NCBI GenBank assembly: GCA_002454425.1
Contig: DKIV01000022.1
Span: 13,144 to 47,469 of the forward strand
Reading direction: 5' to 3'
Length of the DNA stretch: 34,326 bases
Source of the DNA: Sphingobacteriaceae bacterium UBA6709
Lineage (GTDB): Bacteria; Bacteroidota; Bacteroidia; Sphingobacteriales; Sphingobacteriaceae
In this document: positions 16,947 through 24,430 of the stretch, one piece after another
Numbering within the stretch: the stretch's first letter is position 1
How the letters are laid out: each line of letters starts with the position of its first letter
Notes under the pieces: generated by a model
The model's input: the letters and a program-made list of their open reading frames with translations, nothing else
What the model was told of the DNA's origin: nothing
Databases searched by the model: none
Position numbers and translations under genes: made by a program

Positions 16947-17582
16947 TCAAAATACCAATCCCACCATATAGTTGTCAAACCGCATATATTTTACTTCAAA
17001 AGTTTGCGATTTGCTTCCGCAGTGCAAGTTAGCAGAAAAGCTGCCTTCGCCGGAATATTTGAAGGCAGCAAGATGAATATTATCTTTAAATGATACATTT
17101 TTCTTGCCGTGCAGCTTGTATATTGCTTCTTTAGCGCACCAGCAGGTATAGAGCTGTTCTACCCGTTGCTCTTCTTCAATAAAATTTAATTCTTGTTCAT
17201 TGAGGAACTTCTTCTGTATCCTGACAATCTTGTCCATGATCTTCTCGATGTCGATGCCCACAGGTTTGTTCTCGCTAATCATCACGGCAGCATAATCAAA
17301 AGAATGGCTAAGTGATATGTGAAAAGGAAAATTTGTGAGATAGGGTTTTCCGTGATCGTCGATCTTGCAATCGATATATTGATCGGTTTCGAGCATTTCT
17401 CTAAGCAAGACACGTGTCGCCAGCCAATGGATATTTCTTTTTCCATTGCTAAGGCTGTCGAGGTACGCTTTCTCCTGATCGTTCAATTGTAAACGTGGGT
17501 AGAGCTCGTCAAAGCTTTCTGTAATATGCCATAGGCCAAAGGCCGTGGTGTCGTCTAGTTGCTTTCGATAAGCAAGTGCCAT
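16947..17582 (-). CDS. 4'-phosphopantetheinyl transferase, Sfp-like
   Basis: A 211-residue enzyme that attaches the phosphopantetheine arm of CoA to carrier proteins. The magnesium-binding motif GIDIE is at 109-113 and the catalytic WCAKEAIYK at 148-156. FHISLSHSFDYAAV at 87-100 is the usual CoA-binding stretch. It is of the two-subdomain Sfp type, not short AcpS. The partner may be acyl-carrier protein or a secondary-metabolism carrier; no synthase gene is nearby. It precedes lipB on the same strand and diverges from dcd across a 192-base AT-rich gap. Confidence 0.93.
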   Translation of the reverse strand: MALAYRKQLDDTTAFGLWHITESFDELYPRLQLNDQEKAYLDSLSNGKRNIHWLATRVLLREMLETDQYIDCKIDDHGKPYLTNFPFHISLSHSFDYAAVMISENKPVGIDIEKIMDKIVRIQKKFLNEQELNFIEEEQRVEQLYTCWCAKEAIYKLHGKKNVSFKDNIHLAAFKYSGEGSFSANLHCGSKSQTFEVKYMRFDNYMVGLVF

Positions 17583-17774
17583 TGTCAGAGTTGTTAAAAG
17601 CTTGCAATTATACCAATTTGTATAAGCAATTAGTAAAACCTTTAATTTGTTTTCTAATTAAAATTATGACCGCGAGAAATCCTAATTCATTATTGCGATT
17701 TTTTTTGATGTCAGAGGTCGGTAATTATCATGAAGCCGTGATTTATCCATAAATTTAACCCAACTCTTATAAAT

Positions 17775-18311
17775 ATGATTCTTTCAGATAAACAAATACT
17801 GGCTGAAATAGAAAAAGGCAGTATCATCATCGAACCTTTCGATCGCGAATGTCTTGGCACTAACTCTTATGATGTGCATTTAGGTAAATACCTGGCCACA
17901 TACAAAAGCAGGGTTCTTGACGCGCGCGTGCACAATGAAATCGACCATTTTGAGATCCCTAAAGAAGGTTATTTGTTACAACCCCATACTCTTTATCTTG
18001 GGGTAACCGTAGAATATACCGAAACCCACGCGCATGTTCCTTTTCTGGAGGGTAAATCAAGTACGGGGCGTTTAGGTATCGATATTCATGCTACAGCCGG
18101 AAAGGGAGACGTGGGCTTTAGCAATACCTGGACCTTGGAGATATCGGTGGCGCAGCCGGTGCGTATTTACGCGGGGATGCCTATCGGTCAGCTTATTTAT
18201 TTTGGCGTAACCGGTGAGGTTGAAAAGTCATACAGCGATAAGGAGAATGCTAAGTATAACAATAAAACCACGCGCCCCGTTGAAAGTATGATGTGGAAGA
18301 ATAAGTTCTAG
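17775..18311 (+). CDS. dcd: dCTP deaminase (or dUTP-forming/bifunctional homologue)
   Basis: A 178-residue trimeric dUTPase-fold enzyme converting dCTP to dUTP for thymidylate synthesis. Visible motifs are MILSDKQILAEIEKG at the start, GTNSYDVHLG at 28-37, LEGKSSTGRLGIDIHATAG near 90-108 and GFSNTWTLEIS with the catalytic glutamate around 122. Length and sequence fit Dcd. Whether it also hydrolyses dUTP, as in bifunctional relatives, is not clear from sequence alone. The large macroglobulin-like gene begins 39 bases after its stop and may be co-transcribed. Confidence 0.95.
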   Translation: MILSDKQILAEIEKGSIIIEPFDRECLGTNSYDVHLGKYLATYKSRVLDARVHNEIDHFEIPKEGYLLQPHTLYLGVTVEYTETHAHVPFLEGKSSTGRLGIDIHATAGKGDVGFSNTWTLEISVAQPVRIYAGMPIGQLIYFGVTGEVEKSYSDKENAKYNNKTTRPVESMMWKNKF

Positions 18312-18350
18312 TTTTATACAGGCTTCGGCCTCAATTTCAAAGTAACCATT

Positions 18351-21032
18351 ATGAAGACCCGCGCATTAGTCCTGTTGTTTTTTGTAACTCTTGCATTTGG
18401 GAGCATGGCATTGCTTCCTGATGATGGCCCGATGACGCGTTTGTTGTCGAGGTTGGAGCGTTTTCATGCGGAGCATCCCGTAGAGAAAGTTTATCTGCAC
18501 CTGGATCGGCCGTACTACGCTGCCGGTGATACAATTTGGTTTAAGGCTTACGTGGTTAATGGCACAAAGAATGAACTGTCAGGGTTGAGCAAGGTGCTGT
18601 ATATTGATTTGATAGGGCAGGACGATTCGGTGAAGAGGAAAATCAAGTTGCCAATATATAAGGGGCTTTCCTGGGGTAATATCGCTCTTGCCGATAGTTT
18701 ACTTGAGGGAAGTTACCGCTTACGGGCATATACAAGCTGGATGAGGAATAATGACGAGGCTTACTTCTATGACCGTACGCTCGATATAGGTCCAAATTAT
18801 GCAAATAAGGTTTTCGGAAAGGTGGAGTATAGTTATCCGATGCTCGGCGATAGGCGTATGGTAGAGGCTGTACTGAGCTTTGTGGATGAAAAGGGATTGG
18901 CGTTGTCTGGAAAAGAAGTGAGGTATCAGGTAACAATAGGAGATGAGCGGCTTGCCCGCGGGCGCAATTTTACAGATGATAAGGGCCAGATACGACTCTC
19001 TTTTGCCGGCAAAGGCGGTGCTGCACCGGAGACAGGAACGATTAGCGCCACCATGACGATGGAAGGAGATAAGGTCGTGACTAAACTTTTTTCGGTGAAG
19101 AAAATGTCTGATGCTACGGATATACAATTCTTTGCGGAAGGAGGCGATCTGGTAACGGGGCTTGCCTCCAGACTCGCGGTAAAGGCTACCGGAACAGATG
19201 GGGAGGGCCGCGTCCTGAGTGGAGACATTAAAGATCAAACAGGAGCACTTGTTATATCAGTAAACACCGGGCATGCGGGAATGACGAGTTTTTTGTTTAC
19301 TCCCGAAGAAGGTAAGCAGTATACGGGGAGCTTTACGTTGGCAGATGGATCAGTAAAGACCGTAGCTCTGCCAGTTGCAAAGGCATCGGGTTACGTTTTA
19401 GCCGTAAATAATAGGAAAGATCTATTAGTGAGCATACAGAGCTCAGCTGATAAGTTGGGCGCCGGACAGTTAACGTTACTAATTCAACAGAATGGACTTG
19501 TTAAGTATTTGGCTTCATCTCCCGCGAATCGCGCTGAAGCCACCGCGCATATTTCCAAAGCTCGTCTCTCGACGGGAATAGCTCAGCTCACATTGTTCGA
19601 TAAGGATGCCAAGCCTGTGGCTGAACGTTTGGTGTTTATTAATAATCCAGAAACTGTGAAGCTGAGTATGAGCACGGATAAAGAGGAATATGCTAAGCGA
19701 AGTAAGGTGAATATGAAATTCAGTGTGCGGGATTCTATCGACTCGGCAGGCTTTGCTAACTTCTCTCTGGCTGTAATTAACGAGACAAAGGTTCCAGTAA
19801 ATGAGGATAAGGAACCCAATATCTACACGAACTTGTTGTTGAGTAGTGATTTAAAGGGATATATACAAGAGCCTGCATATTATTTTAGAGACGCGGGGCC
19901 GCAAAAGGAAGCAGAGCTTGACAACCTCATGCTCACGCAGGGATGGCGTAGATTCAGCTGGCAATCAATTAATGACAGTGTTGCTCGTCCTAAGTTTGAT
20001 GTAGAGCAGGGAATTGTTATCAAGGGACAGATTACAAACGATGGAAAAAAGCCAATGCCCAACGCCCGGTTACTGCTGATGGCGACAAAAGGGAGTGTGT
20101 TGATTTTAGATACCGTTGCCGATGAACAGGGGCGGTTTAGTTTTGGTCCGTTGAGCTTGCCCGACAGTGTAAGTGTCATCATTCAGGCGCGTAAGGCGAA
20201 GGGCGGTAAGTTTGTTAACATACGTCTGGATAACGTGCCGCCGCTGGCTGTAAACAGGAATCCGAATACCGGAGATGTAAGCATCAACATGAATGAGAGT
20301 ATGCGTAAATTTCTTCAGGCGCGGGCAGGAGATATTGATTTGTTGAGGCGCAATGGCATGTTACGGCGTAATATCGTTTTGGATGAGGTGAAAATTGTTG
20401 AGAAAAAGCCGGCTACGGAAGCGTCCCAGAATTTAAATGGGGCAGGGCGCGCCAACTATGTTTTGCAGGGGGAGAAGCTCCAGAACTTCATGGATATATA
20501 TCAGGCTTTGATGTCGGTGCCGGGATTGTTGGTGCAGAATGGTGTTATTAGTTCCACGCGCAGTCCGGGAAGACCGATGCAGGTCGTTGTCGATGGAATG
20601 TTTATGGAGCCTGACATGCTTAATACGCTGATCCCGCAGGATATTCAGTCTATCGAAGTGCTGAGAACCATTGAGTATTTAGCTATATATGGAGGACGAG
20701 GAGCTAATGGTGTGCTGGTAATAACTACAAGAAGGGGAGATCCCGGTTACGTGCGTAACTCTTACGCGCCGGGAATTATGACCTTTCATCCGCAGGGCTA
20801 CTCTTACACACGTGAGTTTTATGCACCACGATACGATAAGGGAGCACGTACAGATCTTCCGGACCTGAGGAATACTGTTTACTGGCAGCCAAATGTAACG
20901 TCGGATATGAGGGGCGAGGCTTCAACGAGTTTCTTTACAGGAAGTGAACCAGGTACGTATCGGATTGTTATTGAGGGTCTAAATGGGCAGGGAGCGATCT
21001 TTCGGCGAGTAAAGCGTATCTCTGTAAAATAG
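18351..21032 (+). CDS. Large envelope protein: macroglobulin MG2-like N-terminus and TonB-plug-like C-terminus
   Basis: An 893-residue exported protein (signal peptide about 1-20). Residues about 40-150 (PVEKVYLHLDRPYYAAGDTI, WFKAYVV, GSYRLRAYTSWM) look like an alpha-2-macroglobulin MG2 domain. The middle is a string of beta-sandwich-like segments. A carboxypeptidase-regulatory-like piece lies near 560-630 (IKGQITNDGKKPMPNARLLL). Residues about 703-793 resemble a TonB-receptor plug: MDIYQALMSVPGLLV, QVVVDGMF, IPQDIQSIEVLRTIE, YGGRGANGVLVITTRRG. No membrane barrel follows: only about 100 residues remain (VYWQPNVTSD, GTYRIVIEGL), again sandwich-like. Such proteins recur in Bacteroidota, but I know of no settled function. 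It might dock to an outer-membrane complex. A small barrel gene follows 127 bases later. Confidence 0.8.
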   Translation: MKTRALVLLFFVTLAFGSMALLPDDGPMTRLLSRLERFHAEHPVEKVYLHLDRPYYAAGDTIWFKAYVVNGTKNELSGLSKVLYIDLIGQDDSVKRKIKLPIYKGLSWGNIALADSLLEGSYRLRAYTSWMRNNDEAYFYDRTLDIGPNYANKVFGKVEYSYPMLGDRRMVEAVLSFVDEKGLALSGKEVRYQVTIGDERLARGRNFTDDKGQIRLSFAGKGGAAPETGTISATMTMEGDKVVTKLFSVKKMSDATDIQFFAEGGDLVTGLASRLAVKATGTDGEGRVLSGDIKDQTGALVISVNTGHAGMTSFLFTPEEGKQYTGSFTLADGSVKTVALPVAKASGYVLAVNNRKDLLVSIQSSADKLGAGQLTLLIQQNGLVKYLASSPANRAEATAHISKARLSTGIAQLTLFDKDAKPVAERLVFINNPETVKLSMSTDKEEYAKRSKVNMKFSVRDSIDSAGFANFSLAVINETKVPVNEDKEPNIYTNLLLSSDLKGYIQEPAYYFRDAGPQKEAELDNLMLTQGWRRFSWQSINDSVARPKFDVEQGIVIKGQITNDGKKPMPNARLLLMATKGSVLILDTVADEQGRFSFGPLSLPDSVSVIIQARKAKGGKFVNIRLDNVPPLAVNRNPNTGDVSINMNESMRKFLQARAGDIDLLRRNGMLRRNIVLDEVKIVEKKPATEASQNLNGAGRANYVLQGEKLQNFMDIYQALMSVPGLLVQNGVISSTRSPGRPMQVVVDGMFMEPDMLNTLIPQDIQSIEVLRTIEYLAIYGGRGANGVLVITTRRGDPGYVRNSYAPGIMTFHPQGYSYTREFYAPRYDKGARTDLPDLRNTVYWQPNVTSDMRGEASTSFFTGSEPGTYRIVIEGLNGQGAIFRRVKRISVK

Positions 21033-21115
21033 GTTCGAGCTTGTTGAATGAAAGATAACTTACTGTCTGCTTGAGCTTATTTGCACATGGCGAAACATCA
21101 CGTCGATATTTTGGT

Positions 21116-21123
21116 TATCTTTG
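21116..21123 (+). promoter_or_regulatory. Candidate -7 box for the small barrel gene
   Basis: TATCTTTG matches the Bacteroidota -7 consensus TAnnTTTG exactly and lies 37 bases before the ATG at 21160. No TTG at the usual -33 spacing is present (the nearest TTTG, 21080-21083, is too far), so this is tentative. Confidence 0.45.
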
Positions 21124-21159
21124 AGTCAATACGGGTGATAAATATTAAATCAAATTGAA

Positions 21160-21732
21160 ATGAAAGCTCTCGTTTTTGTCTTGGCTCTATGTTCTTTGGC
21201 TTTCTTTGCCAAAGCTCAATCTAAATGGGAAGTCCGCGCAGGATATGGTTTAGCGTCCGCTCAGGAAATTGTGGATGGTCTGGCTGATATGACAACATCA
21301 TTAGGTAGCCTTGGTACTGCTCGTTCCTCAACGGATTTAAGTTATGGCCCCATTTTAGTAGGTGTTAACTATTTTCCGATGCCTAAATTATCAGTAGGCT
21401 TACAGTACTCTAACACTAAAATGAATAATGATATTACACTTGAATCAGGTGGTATGTCTAACTACGAGAATTTATATCATGTAATTATGGCTAGATCTGA
21501 TTACTATTATAGTACTGGCTTTGTACAGGTATATTCTGGCTTGGGCGCAGGTGTGTCATTTTCGAAATCTTCTCCAACTAAGCAGACAACGGGTTCTGAG
21601 TCTAAATCCACAGATTTCGCCTATCAGGTAAATGCCATCGGAGCCCGTGTTGGGCGGACTATCGGCGTTTTTGGTGAACTTGGTTTCGGATACAATGGTG
21701 TTCTTAATCTCGGTATTTCGGCGAAATTCTAA
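21160..21732 (+). CDS. Small outer-membrane beta-barrel protein
   Basis: A 190-residue protein with a clear signal peptide (1-20, ending Ala-Lys-Ala-Gln). What follows is alternating hydrophobic strands rich in Gly, Tyr and Ser (WEVRAGYGLASAQE, PILVGVNYFPMPKLSVGLQY, FVQVYSGLGAGVSF, GVFGELGFGYNGVLNLGISAKF) ending in a terminal phenylalanine, as expected of an OmpA/OmpW-size barrel assembled by BAM. No binding or enzymatic motif can be seen. It has its own candidate promoter and terminator. Confidence 0.82.
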   Translation: MKALVFVLALCSLAFFAKAQSKWEVRAGYGLASAQEIVDGLADMTTSLGSLGTARSSTDLSYGPILVGVNYFPMPKLSVGLQYSNTKMNNDITLESGGMSNYENLYHVIMARSDYYYSTGFVQVYSGLGAGVSFSKSSPTKQTTGSESKSTDFAYQVNAIGARVGRTIGVFGELGFGYNGVLNLGISAKF

Positions 21733-21783
21733 ATCAGAACTTTTAGCAGGCGCTCAGGCGTTTGATCAAATATTCTTATACGT

Positions 21784-21820
21784 ACAGGCTTGTTAATTCA
21801 ATTAGCAAGCCTGTTTTTTT
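21784..21820 (+). terminator. Terminator after the small barrel gene
   Basis: ACAGGCTTG (21784-21792) and CAAGCCTGT (21806-21814) pair perfectly around a 13-base loop, followed by a run of T to 21820. Confidence 0.92.
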
Positions 21821-21948
21821 GTCAGCATATAGGTGTTTGTTTTGCTGTTGTGGTATATCGGCTCTCTGATTTTAATGCAAGGCTCGCATCTAAGGCTGAT
21901 AAGTAGGAGTATATTTAAGGGAATTTTCTTTGCTTGGCTGATAATGTG

Positions 21949-21956
21949 TACTTTTG
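21949..21956 (+). promoter_or_regulatory. -7 promoter box abutting the clpS start
   Basis: TACTTTTG fits TAnnTTTG. A TTTG lies 16 bases upstream (21929-21932), slightly closer than the usual -33 spacing. The box ends 6 bases before the ATG at 21963, so transcription would begin at or next to the start codon, predicting a leaderless or nearly leaderless clpS message. Confidence 0.65.
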
Positions 21957-21962
21957 CGCCCT

Positions 21963-22259
21963 ATGAATATTCGTTTGGCTGCGATTGAGACAGAAGTTGA
22001 AACATTTACCCTTGAGGAAATTCTCGCGGGTTTAAAATCATCGCACAGATTAATCCTTTGGAATGATGAGATCAATACTTTTGAACATGTGATCTTTTGC
22101 TTGATGAAGTACCTGGATTATTCAGAGCCTCATGCCGAGCGTATTGCATGGACCGTTCATAATGAGGGTAAATGTGCCGTGTTAGAAGGTTCCTTTACTG
22201 AGATGGAGATCTATAGAAAGATTCTTCAGCGTGAAGGGCTTTCGGTAACTGTGGAATAG
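21963..22259 (+). CDS. clpS: ATP-dependent Clp protease adaptor ClpS
   Basis: A 98-residue N-degron adaptor that hands substrates to the Clp unfoldase. The core motif HRLILWNDEINTFEHVIFCL corresponds to the substrate-pocket stretch of ClpS, and AERIAWTVHNEGKCAVLEGS to the unfoldase-contact helix and loop. I took ATG 21963 over the upstream in-frame TTG because the -7 box lies right before it. Length is near the family norm. No clpA or clpP is adjacent, so in this lineage it presumably works with a ClpC-type partner encoded elsewhere. It is monocistronic and ends at a strong hairpin. Confidence 0.93.
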   Translation: MNIRLAAIETEVETFTLEEILAGLKSSHRLILWNDEINTFEHVIFCLMKYLDYSEPHAERIAWTVHNEGKCAVLEGSFTEMEIYRKILQREGLSVTVE

Positions 22260-22279
22260 TTTTATAAAAGCATAAAATA

Positions 22280-22320
22280 TGAACGCCTGTCATGCGCATT
22301 GAGCGAAAGACAGGCGTTCA
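22280..22320. terminator. Hairpin between convergent clpS and the 249-residue protein gene
   Basis: TGAACGCCTGTC (22280-22291) and GACAGGCGTTCA (22309-22320) are perfect 12-base arms. The flanks are A/T-rich without a clean T-run. Its place between converging genes supports a bidirectional terminator. Confidence 0.75.
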
Positions 22321-22352
22321 TCATAAATCTTATTTATCATAGAGCGGGCTGC

Positions 22353-23102
22353 TTATTTCGCTGGCAGCAATACCTCCTGTTTCTCCTTAGCGGAGAGTTT
22401 CTCGAATTTCTTGTAACTATCGTTCAGGTAAAGTACGATATCATATTCACTCAAATCTGTGGTTGACATATCAGGGCGATAAAGAATCATGAATGTCTTA
22501 AGGTCTTGCCCTCTTATAGGAAGGTATTTTTGGATATTCTCTTCGGTGAATACCTTTCGGAGTTCAAGTTCATGTTGCTTCTCCAAAGCAAGCGATTCAA
22601 TTTGAGCTCTTTTCTTCTCTTGTTTTTTATTAGTAAATATCCGGACGTTCAAACCGCCGATTTCGCGACGGCTCCTGTCAGCGGAGTTAGCTTCCTTACT
22701 GAAGTAGTCAATTTTGTTTGTTACAGTTTTGCCATCAAAGGGGTCTTTGGGAAGGTCAATAGGCACTGCTTTCTGCTGACGGATCTTGACCTCTTCCAGG
22801 AGATTCTCGTGTAAACGAAGAAAAATAACATAGTCTGTTTTGCTGCCCACAATGAGGGTGTCGCCATTGAATGAGAGATTATGAACGATAATAGAGTCTC
22901 CAGGACGCGCTTTGATCGTAAAAGCTCCTGCTCTGTTGGTAACAGCGCCGGTGTTGAGACTGATGTTTCTCACTGTGGCCATATCTATAGGCTCACGGGT
23001 GTCGAGGTTATAGACCTCTCCATGTATTTCGCGAGTTCCGTGTTGTGCAAACACAGAACATGCCGACATGAGGATTATGATGAGTAAAGATAGTTTCTTC
23101 AT
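22353..23102 (-). CDS. Exported protein with carboxypeptidase-regulatory-like domain
   Basis: A 249-residue exported protein. The N-terminus is a signal sequence; it contains MSACSVFAQ, so either cleavage after Ala-Gln or lipidation at Cys15 is possible. Residues about 25-100 form a CarboxypepD-reg-like sandwich (REIHGEVYNLDTREPIDMATV, TNRAGAFTIKARPGDSIIVH). The rest is helical, charged and rich in Lys, Glu and Gln, with a possible coiled coil near 150-185. The C-terminus (EKLSAKEKQEVLLPAK) has no recognised motif. Function unknown. It is 85 bases downstream of the arginase-fold gene stop on the same strand's layout, so co-transcription of the two is plausible in the order arginase-fold then this gene. 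Confidence 0.72.
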   Translation of the reverse strand: MKKLSLLIIILMSACSVFAQHGTREIHGEVYNLDTREPIDMATVRNISLNTGAVTNRAGAFTIKARPGDSIIVHNLSFNGDTLIVGSKTDYVIFLRLHENLLEEVKIRQQKAVPIDLPKDPFDGKTVTNKIDYFSKEANSADRSRREIGGLNVRIFTNKKQEKKRAQIESLALEKQHELELRKVFTEENIQKYLPIRGQDLKTFMILYRPDMSTTDLSEYDIVLYLNDSYKKFEKLSAKEKQEVLLPAK

Positions 23103-23186
23103 TTGTTGTGAACCGTTTAGTTGTTATCAGGAAACGAATGTATTAAATAAAAGGTTTCAATGTAATAATGCTTTTACCTAAGGCTG

Positions 23187-24371
23187 TTATATAAGCTTCT
23201 GATAGGTGCGCCACCAAAGATCAGGCATTTCACCGTTTATGGCCATCTGATAATCTTCATAGCGGCAAGGTACCAGATGAAAGCGTTCATTTCCCGAGAC
23301 ACTTGCAGGATAAGGTACCTGCATCCACCACCGGTCGGTTTTCTTGCTCTTGACGAATACCAGCTCATGGCTATTTTCCTCGAGAGATGCTCTATAAATA
23401 AGGTATTGCGATTTGGGCTGTAAGGGGAAGTCTTTTTTTCTTTGGTAGTAGCCCTCAATAAAATACCATATTATCTGTGCCACAAGCATCGCCGTTTGTC
23501 CGTTGCTATCATACGCCGGATTAAATTCATAGATGCCGAAAGAGCTAAGCTTGTCGTTCATGCCCGCATATCGCGCAAGCTGACAGGCTTCCTCACCGTA
23601 AAATCCATTAGGGCCTGCATTCGCGTTTCCTGTAGCATCGGAAGATCTTATCGCAGAGATATCGAAACTGATCATGTTGGCATTGCGGATGATCGGTTCG
23701 GCATGACTTAAATTTCCATAAAAGTCGCCCAGTCTGTTTACATCGAAGAGGAGCTTATCCATAACCCGAAGACTTTCCTGACTAGTATAGTACGTTTGGT
23801 AACCAATATTACTGTAGTTAAATAAGAAATTCGGTTGGTGAAGGAATATTTTATTCAGGTAGGATCTTGAGGTTACAGGCGCTTCATTATCTTCTTCAGC
23901 TTCATCTAAATCAATTCTGGAGTCGATAACCACGAGGTCCACCTTTTGTTCCAAAGGCTCGAACGCTGCGTACTGAGCGTACGTAAGATCCTGTCCGCCG
24001 CCAATAATAATCGGTAGGACATCAGCTTTCATTAGTTCGGTAAGGACAGTCTTAAGCGCAACGTACGTGTCCTGAACGGTATGTCCGGGTCGAATATTTC
24101 CTAAATCGCTAACCTTTAGGTTGCTGGTGCCGCGAAATAACTCGTAGAGTTTGTCGCGTACATGATCAGGAGCAATAGCGCAACCCTGGTTGTTTAAAGC
24201 TACGCGGTCGTCAAGAACGCCTATAATGGCGATGTCCATATGCTCTTTGGTGATCACAGGAAATCGTTCAGTGTAGATGTCGACAATAGAAGCAAGCTGG
24301 TTTTTCGAGAAGCTTTTGTTTTTTGCAAAGGCCTCTGTGGCAATAGGACTGAAAAAATCGGATAAAGACAT
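23187..24371 (-). CDS. Arginase-fold (formimidoylglutamase-like) protein with degenerate metal site
   Basis: A 394-residue ureohydrolase-fold protein, starting at ATG 24371 rather than the GTG two codons earlier. The fold shows in IIIGGGQDLTYAQY (124 onward), VVIDSRIDL (near 147), MISFDISAIRSSD (near 233) and FNPAYDSNGQTA (near 284). The metal ligands are incomplete. The His of GGGHD is Gln. In the DAHxD motif the His is Arg (DSRID). In SFDxDxxD the second Asp is Ser. Three of the six usual manganese ligands are therefore lost, so ordinary arginase, agmatinase or formimidoylglutamase chemistry is unlikely. It may be a structural or regulatory pseudoenzyme. It diverges from the SDR gene. Similar proteins are often labelled formimidoylglutamase in this phylum; no hut genes are present. 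Confidence 0.82.
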   Translation of the reverse strand: MSLSDFFSPIATEAFAKNKSFSKNQLASIVDIYTERFPVITKEHMDIAIIGVLDDRVALNNQGCAIAPDHVRDKLYELFRGTSNLKVSDLGNIRPGHTVQDTYVALKTVLTELMKADVLPIIIGGGQDLTYAQYAAFEPLEQKVDLVVIDSRIDLDEAEEDNEAPVTSRSYLNKIFLHQPNFLFNYSNIGYQTYYTSQESLRVMDKLLFDVNRLGDFYGNLSHAEPIIRNANMISFDISAIRSSDATGNANAGPNGFYGEEACQLARYAGMNDKLSSFGIYEFNPAYDSNGQTAMLVAQIIWYFIEGYYQRKKDFPLQPKSQYLIYRASLEENSHELVFVKSKKTDRWWMQVPYPASVSGNERFHLVPCRYEDYQMAINGEMPDLWWRTYQKLI

Positions 24372-24399
24372 AATCACTTCAAATATCCGTTTAATAGAT

Positions 24400-24407
24400 T
24401 ACTTTTG
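24400..24407 (+). promoter_or_regulatory. -7 promoter box for the SDR-serB-like unit
   Basis: TACTTTTG matches TAnnTTTG and is the same octamer as at clpS and miaB. It lies 23 bases before the SDR ATG (24431). No clear -33 TTG is visible. The SDR start is also preceded with no spacing by AGGAGG, unusual in this A-rich-leader genome and too close to act as a normal Shine-Dalgarno. Confidence 0.55.
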
Positions 24408-24430
24408 AAAGAATTTCAGATTTTAGGAGG

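Noticed and set aside
16548..17093. 181-codon open frame on the plus strand spanning lipB and the transferase gene
   Set aside because: It runs antisense through two clearly functional genes, and its composition shows no recognisable domain.
17620..17645. Partial dyad ATAC/GTAT with TTGC/GCAA between the transferase and dcd genes
   Set aside because: Arms are interrupted and unequal; not distinguishable from chance in AT-rich DNA.
18320..18331. Small AGGC-TTCG-GCCT hairpin between dcd and the large envelope gene
   Set aside because: Only four base pairs and no T-run; too small to call an attenuator.
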